A stretch of DNA of 12,446 nt from Lachnospiraceae bacterium. GTDB lineage: Bacteria > Bacillota > Clostridia > Lachnospirales > Lachnospiraceae. Numbering within the stretch: the first letter of the stretch is position 1; each line of letters starts with the position of its first letter. The translations under genes and the position numbers were made by a program. Under the pieces are notes generated by a model. That model was not told where the DNA came from. It saw only the letters and a program-made list of their open reading frames with translations, and did no database searches. Positions 6,497 to 12,279 of this stretch are shown here, in pieces. Where the stretch lies: NCBI GenBank assembly GCA_004557975.1, contig SFEV01000072.1, forward strand, positions 1 through 12,446, read 5' to 3'.

Positions 6497-7819
6497 ATGA
6501 AAACAATAGGAATAGATATCGGCACCACCACAATCAGTGCAGTGGTGCTGGAAACGGAAGAAGAACGGGTGCTGGAGGCCAGAACCATTCAGAACGGCAG
6601 CTTCATAAAGACTGAGCACGAGTGGGAGAAGATACAGGATGCATCCATGATTATCAGTAAATCATCAGCGGTGCTGGATGATCTGCTGAACCGGTATCCG
6701 GATACAGTGTCCATTGGTCTGACCGGCCAGATGCACGGCATTGTGTACGTGGACGGGGAAGGCAGCTGCATCAGTCCGCTGTACACATGGCAGGATCAGA
6801 GAGGAAATCTGCCGGTATTTGATGGCGCTTCCCTGACAGCACGCATGAAGGATGAATGCGGGGCTGTGGTATCCACAGGATATGGACTGGTGACTCACAT
6901 TTATCAGTGCAGGCGGGGCGGTGTGCCGGAGGGAGCAGTCCGTCTGTGTACCATCCCTGATTATCTTGGGATGGTCCTGACAGGACGGAAAAAGCCGCTG
7001 CTTCATATCAGCATGGCGGCCAGTCTTGGATTCTTCGACGGCAGAAGCGGATCATTTCGTGTGGACCAGCTGGAGCAGCTGGGGATCGATTCCTCCATCC
7101 TGCCGGAGGTGACAGATGATTTTTCCGTTCTCGGATTTTATAAGGGGCGTCCCGTTACAGTGGCGCTGGGAGACAATCAGGCCAGCTTTCTGGGGTCTGT
7201 GGGGCTGAAGGAAAATACGGTTCTGCTGAATGTGGGAACAGGCAGTCAGATATCGGTGCTGTCGGATCAGTATTTTGAGACTGCGGGAATTGAGGCGAGA
7301 CCTCTGACGAAAGGGAAATTTATTCTGGTAGGAGCCTCGCTCTGCGGGGGAAGAGCCTATGCAATTATGGAAAAATTCTTCCGGAGCTATGCATCGGCAG
7401 CCGGAGCCGGGGAATGTTCCCAGTATGAGGTGATGGCGAATCTGGCTGCCAGGGATTTGGAGGACGATCCCATGAAAGTGCGGACTACGTTCAACGGAAC
7501 CCGGATGGATTCCGGTCTTCGGGGCAGTATTACCAATCTCAGTGAGGACAATTTCACACCGGAGGGGATGGTGAGGGGTGTGCTCACCGGAATAGCTGAG
7601 GAACTGTACGGAATGTTTGAGAGCATTCGGACAGGGACGGGAATTGAGGCACACAGTCTTGTGGCATCCGGAAACGGTGTGAGAAAGAATGAAGTGCTTC
7701 AGCACATTTTTGAGGAGATGTTCGGCGCCGGACTTGTGCTTGCCCGTTATGAGGAGGAAGCCGCGTGCGGAGCTGCCATCAGCAGCCTGCAGGGCAGCAG
7801 AACGTCTTCTGCATTCTGA
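6497..7819 (+). CDS. FGGY-family carbohydrate kinase, sedoheptulokinase-like
   Basis: This 440-residue cytoplasmic sugar kinase of the FGGY family transfers phosphate from ATP to a ketose. The ATP-binding phosphate-1 loop is at residues 5-16 (GIDIGTTTISAV). GQMHGIVY (77-84) and TWQD (97-100) are substrate-side motifs. The catalytic base is D226 in ALGDNQAS, phosphate-2 is NVGTGSQIS (245-253), and the adenosine region is ASGNGVRKNEVLQ (390-402). The pattern GQMHG...TWQD...TGYG...VALGD.QAS resembles animal-type sedoheptulokinase more than xylulokinase or ribulokinase, and the length fits that group better than the usual 500 residues. The start at 6497 is set by GGAGG five bases upstream; frames opening at 6437 lack the family N-terminus. 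It follows LacI by 162 bp without a clear terminator or promoter. Another rare ketose as substrate is possible. Confidence 0.88.
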   Translation: MKTIGIDIGTTTISAVVLETEEERVLEARTIQNGSFIKTEHEWEKIQDASMIISKSSAVLDDLLNRYPDTVSIGLTGQMHGIVYVDGEGSCISPLYTWQDQRGNLPVFDGASLTARMKDECGAVVSTGYGLVTHIYQCRRGGVPEGAVRLCTIPDYLGMVLTGRKKPLLHISMAASLGFFDGRSGSFRVDQLEQLGIDSSILPEVTDDFSVLGFYKGRPVTVALGDNQASFLGSVGLKENTVLLNVGTGSQISVLSDQYFETAGIEARPLTKGKFILVGASLCGGRAYAIMEKFFRSYASAAGAGECSQYEVMANLAARDLEDDPMKVRTTFNGTRMDSGLRGSITNLSEDNFTPEGMVRGVLTGIAEELYGMFESIRTGTGIEAHSLVASGNGVRKNEVLQHIFEEMFGAGLVLARYEEEAACGAAISSLQGSRTSSAF

Positions 7820-7842
7820 CACTGGTATTTGATGTGAAGATC

Positions 7843-7851
7843 TGATATAAT
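7843..7851 (+). promoter_or_regulatory. extended -10 promoter before the third LysR gene
   Basis: TG-A-TATAAT (7843-7851) is an extended -10 element with no good -35. It lies 24 bases after the kinase stop and 16 bases before the LysR start. The 12-base string ATCTGATATAAT around it recurs at 11072-11083, also directly upstream of a regulator gene. Confidence 0.5.
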
Positions 7852-7867
7852 GCTGTGGGGTGGTTTT

Positions 7868-8744
7868 ATGGATATTTCGTATTTGGAAGAATTTCTGGTA
7901 ATAGTTGAAGAAGGACGTCTGGGGGAGGCTGCGGGAGGCTGCGGAGCGGCTTTACACCACATCCTCGTCTCTGTCGAAGCATATCAATGCGCTGGAAGAA
8001 GAGTACGGCGTCAAGCTTTTTGACAGGACGAAGCGTACCATCTCTCTCAATGAATACGGAAAAATTTTTCTGCCGTATGCGCGCCAGATGGTCCAGCTGC
8101 AGGCGGATGTCATCGAACGCCTGGAAGAGAAGAAGGCCAATTGGGGGAACATACTCAATATCGGTGCGGGTTATCGGACCTTTGAGGTGGCTGTGGAATT
8201 CCGGAGGAAATACCACATCGGGCTGAATATCAATGAGGGCTACGACCTGAAAGGTCTGCTCAGAAGCGGTGAGTGTGAGCTGGCGATCATGATCAATGAG
8301 GAGAACAAAAAAGGTGAGCTGGAGGTGCTTCCTTATAAGACGGATCACATGGTTCTCGTCTGCCATAAGCAGCATCCGCTGGCTAAAAGGGAGAAAATCC
8401 ATATCACTGAGCTTTGCGATGAGGACTTTATCATGCTGCCTGACAGCGACAAAAATAAGCCGAGCAAGCTGATGCTGAATGCATGCCTTGAGGCCGGCTT
8501 TACGCTCAAGACGGTGCTGAGGGGCGTCGTGGGCAGCCAGATCGTTGATTTTGTGGCAAAGAATATGGGGATCAGTCTGCTGTGGGGAAAAGCGCTGGTT
8601 CCTATTATGAGAGATGAGGTTACGACGGTTGACGTGGAGCCTGCGACAGATATCGATATTTCGATCTGCTATATGAAAAACAGAGTGCTGTCGGATGCGG
8701 CGCAGAAGTTCATTGAGTTTGCGAGAAGCAATCCCGATTTATAA
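7868..8744 (+). pseudogene. LysR-family regulator broken by a 10-bp tandem duplication
   Basis: Translation from the ATG at 7868 (GGGGTGG just upstream) gives MDISYLEEFLVIVEEGRLGEAA, a proper LysR start, then leaves frame at 7923-7944. There, GGGAGGCTGC occurs twice in tandem. Removing one copy restores one continuous 288-residue LysR protein (…GRLGEAAERLYTTSSSLSKHINALEEEYGVKLFDRTKRTISL…) that ends at 8744, with the usual effector domain. The break falls inside the helix-turn-helix. As it stands, initiation at 7868 yields only about 50 residues, ending near 8020. A TTG at 7905 could start the downstream frame but has no ribosome site and would lack the first helix. The gene follows the ketose operon on the same strand and may have controlled it or the genes to the right. 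Confidence 0.88.
7923..7944 (+). repeat. 10-bp tandem duplication causing the LysR frameshift
   Basis: The unit GGGAGGCTGC is present twice plus two bases (7923-7932, 7933-7942, 7943-7944). The added 10 bases change the reading frame by one. Deletion of one unit by replication slippage would restore the gene exactly. Confidence 0.85.
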
Positions 8745-8765
8745 ATAAAATATATCAGTACACAG

Positions 8766-8811
8766 ACAAACCGGAGAAAACGGAAACGTTTCTTCCGGTT
8801 TGTTTCTTTTT
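8766..8811 (+). terminator. intrinsic terminator after the third LysR gene
   Basis: ACAAACCGGA (8766-8775) pairs with TCCGGTTTGT (8794-8803), with further imperfect A/T pairing inside the loop, and is followed by a T-rich tail TTTCTTTTT ending at 8811. It begins 21 bases after the LysR stop. Confidence 0.8.
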
Positions 8812-8839
8812 GGGACCAGAAGAGACAGTACAAAACGAT

Positions 8840-8868
8840 TTGTTTTCCAGACCCCATACAGGTGTAAT
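8840..8868 (+). promoter_or_regulatory. candidate promoter of the secreted-protein remnant
   Basis: TTGTTT (8840-8845), 17 bases and TGTAAT (8863-8868) form an acceptable sigma-A promoter immediately after the LysR terminator. Transcription from about 8875 would leave a leader of about 100 nt holding the inverted repeats at 8884-8951. Confidence 0.45.
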
Positions 8869-8883
8869 AAAATCAACAAAAAA

Positions 8884-8951
8884 ACAGGAAAACAACCTGT
8901 ATTTTTGCATAAAAGCACAATAACAGAATTGCTGATGCAAAACCAGGTTGT
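8884..8951 (+). promoter_or_regulatory. structured leader with two mutually exclusive hairpins
   Basis: Hairpin A pairs ACAGG (8884-8888) with CCTGT (8896-8900) and is followed by ATTTTT (8901-8906), terminator-like though short. Hairpin B pairs ACAACCTG (8892-8899) with CAGGTTGT (8944-8951) and TTTTGCAT (8903-8910) with ATGCAAAA (8935-8942). The two share 8896-8899 and cannot form together. This layout is what an attenuator or a regulatory RNA leader has, but it matches no riboswitch class I know; it could also be a protein-binding DNA dyad. Confidence 0.45.
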
Positions 8952-8975
8952 CATGTTTAACAAAAGTAGGATCAT

Positions 8976-9155
8976 ATGAGAAAGCTTACAAACAAACTTT
9001 ACAAGGGCATCAGCCTGGTTGCGGCAGCTGCAATGCTGGCAGGCTCCATGTCATCATTTGCGATGACAGAGGAAGGAAGAAAGACTGCGTCAGAGAGCGG
9101 AGAGAGATATGATAAGGTTGCGATCGGCCTCATTCCATGGCAGAGTCCTACATGA
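8976..9155 (+). pseudogene. truncated secreted protein, probably a solute-binding protein N-terminus
   Basis: An ATG with TAGGA five bases upstream opens a 59-codon frame. It begins with a signal peptide: a basic start (MRKLTNKLYK), a hydrophobic core around residues 11-22 and an SSFA cleavage site near residue 29. No lipobox Cys is seen. After a polar stretch comes YDKVAIGLIPW, which looks like the first beta strand of a sugar-type ABC solute-binding protein. The frame then runs into permease sequence out of frame and stops at 9155. A normal binding protein would have 320 or more residues. The promoter and leader are kept while the body is gone, so a deletion joined this 5' end to the permease fragment. 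The binding-protein assignment rests on few residues and is tentative. Confidence 0.6.
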
Positions 9156-9697
9156 TTCCGTACACGTTTGCAAAGCTTCATCCCAAATACAAGACACCGG
9201 TCAATGCTCTGTATCTGATCGGAGCGCTTTCCGTGCTGGCACCATTTGCGGGAAGAAAAATGCTGGTATGGATTGTGGATGCAGGAAACTTCGGATGCTG
9301 TATTGCCTACTGTATGGTTTCCATATCTTTCATCATTCTGAGATCAAAAGAGCCTGATATGGAACGGCCGTACAAGGTAAAAAATTATAAGCTGGTGGGT
9401 ATTATGGCAGTGCTGATGTCAGGCTTCATGGTAGCCATGTACCTGATTCCCGGTTCCGGTGCGGCACTGGTATGGCAGGAATGGATTATGGCAGGCGGCT
9501 GGTGCCTTCTGGGTGCAGTATTCTGCATTGTCTGCAGGAGTAAGTACAGGGAAAAATTCGGTATTCTCGTTGATATTATTTCCGACGAAGATGCAGTTGC
9601 GCTTCAGTCCAGCAATGAAGAGATTTCTGCTGCACTTGACGTGGCAATTGATGCGGCAATCAACAAGATTCTGGCTCAGCGTGCAGTACATTTTTAA
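9116..9697 (+). pseudogene. C-terminal fragment of an APC-family amino-acid permease
   Basis: From the ATG at 9137 this frame encodes 186 residues that match the last part of amino-acid/polyamine/organocation permeases. AESYMIPYTFAKLHPKYKTP, followed by VNALYLIGAL, is the cytoplasmic loop and helix start seen in many YfnA-like transporters. About four membrane segments follow, around residues 22-39, 42-67, 87-112 and 117-133. A soluble tail of about 50 residues ends in AINKILAQRAVHF. Family members have about 450-500 residues with 12 helices, so roughly the first 60 percent is missing. The frame is open only from 9116, no ribosome site precedes 9137, and the upstream DNA belongs to a different, secreted protein. 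A working transporter is very unlikely. Confidence 0.85.
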
Positions 9698-9757
9698 AGG
9701 TGAAAATCTGACCGGGATATGATAAAATATAATATAATCTGAAAGGAAATGAGCAGG

Positions 9758-10888
9758 ATGAAATTTAATTATTATCTGCCGGTTAATGTGATCTTTGGCT
9801 GCGGAAAAGTGAGTGAAGCAGGAGAGATTGCAAGGCCATACGGCAAAAAAGCACTTATTGTAACAGGTAAATCCAGCGCAAAAAAATCCGGTCTCTATGA
9901 CAAAGTCAGTGACAGTCTGAAAGTATCCGGGGTAGAGAGCGTTCTGTTTGACAAAGTATCGCAGAATCCGCTGACGACTACTGCCATCGAAGGCGCATCG
10001 TTTGCGAAGGAAAACGGCTGTGATGTGGTGGTGGCCATCGGAGGCGGAAGTATCATGGACTGCGCAAAAGCCATCGCATTCCTTTCTGTCAACGACGGAG
10101 ATATCAATGATTACATATTTAATAAGAAGAACGGCGAGGAGGCGCTTCCGCTGATTCTGATTCCGACTACCTGCGGAACCGGTTCAGAAGGAAACGGATT
10201 CGCCGTGCTGACAAATCCAGATAACGGTGACAAGAAATCACTGCGCTGCAATGCCATTATTGCAAAGGCCTCCATTGTCGATCCGGAATGTATGATGACC
10301 ATGCCGAAAAAAGTTCTCGCATCTGTAGGCTTTGATGCGCTCTGTCACAGCATGGAGGCATATACTTCCAGAATATCTCAGCCATTTACAGATGCTCTGG
10401 CACTTTATGCCATTGAACTGATTGCCGACAGCCTTGTGGACCTGTATAATGGCTCCGCAGACGTGAAAAAATGGGAAAAGATAACGATTGCCAGCACGAT
10501 CGGCGGTATGGTAATCAATCAGGCAGGCGTGACGCTGGCTCACGGAATGGAGCATCCGGCATCCGGTCTGAAGGATATTGTTCACGGACATGGCCTGGCA
10601 GCTCTGACTCCGGTCATCATAGAAGCTTCCTGGAAAGGAAATGTAGAGAAATTTGAAAAGATTTCAAAGCTTCTCGGCGGGAACAGCGCAGCAGACTGCG
10701 CCGGACAGGTAAAGTCACTCCTGAGCAAAATCAACATGACCGTGACGCTCTCAGAGCTTGGTCTGGCGGTGGAGGACATTCCGTGGATGGCAGAAAACTG
10801 TATGAAGGTGTCTGCGGCATCCGTGGCCAACAATCCGGTTGTATTTACACAGGAGGAAATCGCGGAGATTTACCGGAAAGCGATGTAA
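9758..10888 (+). CDS. iron-containing alcohol dehydrogenase
   Basis: This 376-residue cytoplasmic NAD(P)-dependent alcohol/aldehyde oxidoreductase belongs to the type III (iron-activated) family. The nucleotide-binding motif GGGSIMDCAKA lies at residues 95-105, and PTTCGTGSE at 136-144. The metal ligands are in the expected spacing: D193 and H197 in GFDALCHSMEAY, H262 in AHGMEHP and H276 in VHGHG, with H266 in the position of a conserved active-site His. Length and order are typical and the gene looks intact. The ATG at 9758 is preferred because AAAGGA (9742-9747) lies ten bases upstream; the ATG at 9749 lies right against it. Two overlapping TATAAT boxes (9728-9733, 9733-9738) sit just before, without a clear -35. 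Substrate (ethanol, butanol, a diol or a hydroxy acid) cannot be read from the sequence. It stands alone between the permease remnant and two terminators. Confidence 0.9.
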   Translation: MKFNYYLPVNVIFGCGKVSEAGEIARPYGKKALIVTGKSSAKKSGLYDKVSDSLKVSGVESVLFDKVSQNPLTTTAIEGASFAKENGCDVVVAIGGGSIMDCAKAIAFLSVNDGDINDYIFNKKNGEEALPLILIPTTCGTGSEGNGFAVLTNPDNGDKKSLRCNAIIAKASIVDPECMMTMPKKVLASVGFDALCHSMEAYTSRISQPFTDALALYAIELIADSLVDLYNGSADVKKWEKITIASTIGGMVINQAGVTLAHGMEHPASGLKDIVHGHGLAALTPVIIEASWKGNVEKFEKISKLLGGNSAADCAGQVKSLLSKINMTVTLSELGLAVEDIPWMAENCMKVSAASVANNPVVFTQEEIAEIYRKAM

Positions 10889-10943
10889 AAGATACCTTAT
10901 AAGTCTGTAATTGTTTCAAATATAGTTTTCTCTTATTATTAGA

Positions 10944-10972
10944 GGGTGTTTCCGACTGGAGCACCCTTTTTT
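10944..10972 (+). terminator. intrinsic terminator of the alcohol dehydrogenase gene
   Basis: GGGTG (10944-10948) pairs with CACCC (10962-10966), and the stem continues with a bulge through TTTCC and GGAG around a GACT loop. Six T residues follow (10967-10972). It lies 55 bases after the stop codon. Confidence 0.85.
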
Positions 10973-10979
10973 CGCGAAA

Positions 10980-11018
10980 GGACTTAACTGGAGCAGATTT
11001 CCGGCTAAGTCCGTTTTT
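10980..11018 (+). terminator. second intrinsic terminator, in tandem
   Basis: GGACTTA (10980-10986) pairs with TAAGTCC (11006-11012), and inside it CTGGA pairs with TCCGG; GTTTTT follows. Together with the hairpin eight bases upstream it forms a tandem terminator that insulates the alcohol dehydrogenase from the TetR region. Confidence 0.8.
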
Positions 11019-11074
11019 ATTCCTTTCAATGGTTTCATCATGATACATCTTTTCTCACAATATAGCAGTTAATC

Positions 11075-11083
11075 TGATATAAT
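11075..11083 (+). promoter_or_regulatory. extended -10 promoter of the TetR leader
   Basis: TG-A-TATAAT (11075-11083) is an extended -10 element. Immediately downstream TTGACT (11085-11090), 17 bases and TAAAGT (11108-11113) form a weaker alternative. Either would transcribe the short leader ORF at 11141 and its hairpin. Confidence 0.45.
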
Positions 11084-11140
11084 ATTGACTCATGGTATAA
11101 AGTAGAATAAAGTAAGATTATATGCGCACGGAGGGGAAAT

Positions 11141-11158
11141 ATGAGATATTTTACATAA
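11141..11158 (+). CDS. five-codon leader ORF (MRYFT)
   Basis: ATG AGA TAT TTT ACA TAA follows a very strong ribosome site, GGAGGGG (11130-11136), four bases upstream. The Thr codon and the stop lie in the left arm of the hairpin at 11153-11180, so a ribosome finishing the peptide would cover that arm. The tyrosine and phenylalanine codons recall aromatic-responsive leader peptides, but two residues are weak support. It may instead be the stub of a decayed gene. Confidence 0.35.
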   Translation: MRYFT

Positions 11159-11180
11159 GTACTAACTCTTATGTTTTTTT
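11153..11180 (+). terminator. attenuator-like hairpin in the TetR leader
   Basis: ACATAAG (11153-11159) and CTTATGT (11168-11174) are perfect 7-bp complements around an 8-nt loop, followed directly by a run of T (11174-11180). The stem is A/T-rich and therefore weak, but the form is that of an intrinsic terminator placed between a leader ORF and the regulator gene. Confidence 0.5.
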
Positions 11181-11189
11181 ATAATCTGA

Positions 11190-11219
11190 TTGACATTATA
11201 TTATAGAAACCTTTATACT
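11190..11219 (+). promoter_or_regulatory. proximal promoter of the TetR gene
   Basis: A consensus -35 TTGACA (11190-11195) and TATACT (11214-11219) are separated by 18 bases. It lies after the attenuator-like hairpin and would give a leader of about 35 nt before the TTG start. The TetR gene would then have two promoters, one subject to the leader structure and one not. Confidence 0.65.
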
Positions 11220-11261
11220 GTAAGTAATTTTTTACATCTCCCTGCGAAAGGAGGGGATCTG

Positions 11262-11867
11262 TTGCGTACCGCGAATGAAGAAAAACGCAGGGCAAAGAAA
11301 ACAGCGATCATGGAAAAGAGCTTCGAATGCTATGCTGACCATGGGTTTTACGGGACAGGTATGAATGCCCTGACAAAGTATTGCGGATGTAATATTGCGA
11401 TCTTTTACAGGCATTTTGAAAACCTGGATGACCTGATTATCCAGTCCACCGCACACTGTATGGGCAAGGTGGAAGAAGAATTCCTGGCGAAAGCACCCAC
11501 GGATTTCGAGGGCTTATGGAAGTTCATTGATGAGATACCGTACTGGATGGCAGAAAAACACGGGAAGAAGTACCGTTTGATGTACCAGATATACACCCAT
11601 CCAAAGTACAGGGAGTACGGACAGAAATTCTTTGACGGTGCTGCGGAAAGGTATACAGAATATGCAAAATCCCTGGAAGGTAAACTCGGTATTCCCTATG
11701 AGAAACTGACACCGCTGATTTTCATTCTGGTCCAAGCATGTGTGCATTACGCACTGTTTGATAATGAGCCTTATCTGAAAGCGCAGATAGACGTACTGAA
11801 AGAAAGCCTTGCAATGTTTATGGAAAAGTATGGCCGCAGCAAAGATGCGGAGCAAAAGGAGGAATGA
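11262..11867 (+). CDS. TetR/AcrR-family transcriptional regulator
   Basis: This is a 201-residue repressor-type regulator. The N-terminal helix-turn-helix region runs from about residue 10 to 55 (AIMEKSFECYADHGFYGTGM, then TKYCGCNIAIFYRHFENLDDLI), matching the TetR pattern in which a Tyr/Phe-Tyr-x-His-Phe segment ends the recognition helix. The remainder is the all-helical ligand and dimer domain, which is variable and not assignable. The start is the TTG at 11262: AAAGGAGG (11247-11254) stands eight bases upstream and the family-type N-terminus follows. An earlier in-frame TTG at 11190 is the -35 box itself and cannot be the start. Its stop overlaps the next ATG by four bases (ATGA), so the Cys-rich secreted protein was translated from the same message. 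Confidence 0.88.
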   Translation: MRTANEEKRRAKKTAIMEKSFECYADHGFYGTGMNALTKYCGCNIAIFYRHFENLDDLIIQSTAHCMGKVEEEFLAKAPTDFEGLWKFIDEIPYWMAEKHGKKYRLMYQIYTHPKYREYGQKFFDGAAERYTEYAKSLEGKLGIPYEKLTPLIFILVQACVHYALFDNEPYLKAQIDVLKESLAMFMEKYGRSKDAEQKEE

Positions 11868-12144
11868 TTATGAGAAAAAGGCTATTGAGCCTGGCAATGG
11901 CGCTGTGCATGGTACTGTCCTTGCTGCCGGCAACAGCGTTTGCTGACGAAAATGCAGAAACACCTGTGTGTACCTGTGAAGAGAAGATATGGACGCAGAG
12001 TGTGCTGTTTGCGGTGCAGAGGGTGCAGCTGTGGAAAACTGCTGCAAATATACAGTGCCTGCAACGGAAACACAGACAGAGGTGACCAGAACAGAAGAGA
12101 CCGAGCTGGAAACATCTGAGTCAGAATGTTGTCCGGCAAATTAA
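11864..12144 (+). pseudogene. frameshifted Cys-rich secreted protein
   Basis: The gene overlaps the TetR stop by four bases and starts with a clear signal peptide: MIMRKRLLSL, a hydrophobic core, then SLLPATAFA before the cleavage site, a form common in Lachnospiraceae and relatives. The mature part begins DENAETPVCTCEEK. In this frame it then becomes non-protein-like and ends at 12085. From 11986, another frame continues with the expected composition: MDAECAVCGAEGAAVENCCKY, then a Thr/Glu-rich tail (TETQTEVTRTEETELETSE) to ECCPAN and a stop at 12144. The two pieces fit one protein with regular Cys pairs (CTC, CAVC, CC, CC), interrupted by loss of 1+3n bases, probably about ten, near 11984-11988. 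The restored product would have about 95 residues. Function is unknown; related N-termini often head large surface proteins, so it may be a remnant of one. Confidence 0.7.
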
Positions 12145-12246
12145 ATGATGCCCCATCCGGCAGATTATTTCGAGCCGATTTGGAGTTTCTACAGAGATGC
12201 CCGTCACTTTAAACGTGATTGTTTCTTCAAATTGTTTTCCTGACAG
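12145..12246. other. intergenic stretch, possible end region of a mobile element
   Basis: No gene is visible. The stretch holds two direct copies of ATTGTTT 13 bases apart (12218-12224, 12231-12237) and the near-palindrome CACTTTAAACGTG around 12204-12216. Because the gene to the right looks transposition-associated, these could be transposase-binding repeats near the element's left end. The terminal bases themselves cannot be recognised. Confidence 0.2.
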
Positions 12247-12272
12247 AAAAACCCCCGCAAATTAATTGCGGG
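12247..12272 (-). terminator. intrinsic terminator of the minus-strand ATPase gene
   Basis: CCCGCAA (12254-12260) and TTGCGGG (12266-12272) form a 7-bp GC-rich stem with a 5-base loop. Read on the minus strand, GGTTTTT follows, giving the U tail. It lies seven bases beyond the ATPase stop. Confidence 0.8.
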
Positions 12273-12279
12273 AGTCTTC

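Noticed and set aside
5348..6619. Long open frame of 423 codons on the minus strand opposite the LacI gene
   Set aside because: The plus strand here encodes a complete LacI protein with all family motifs; the antisense product has no recognisable domain, is Cys/His/Ser-rich as shadow frames are, and lacks a ribosome site.
7052..7822. 256-codon minus-strand frame opposite the kinase
   Set aside because: The kinase motifs on the plus strand account for this region fully.
7905..8744. Reading the third LysR as an intact gene from the TTG at 7905
   Set aside because: There is no ribosome site, the first helix of the DNA-binding domain would be missing, and the upstream frame with the correct LysR start joins exactly when one 10-bp repeat unit is removed.
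11190..11261. Extended N-terminus of TetR starting at 11190
   Set aside because: That TTG is the -35 box of a consensus promoter and no ribosome site precedes it; the TTG at 11262 has a perfect one.
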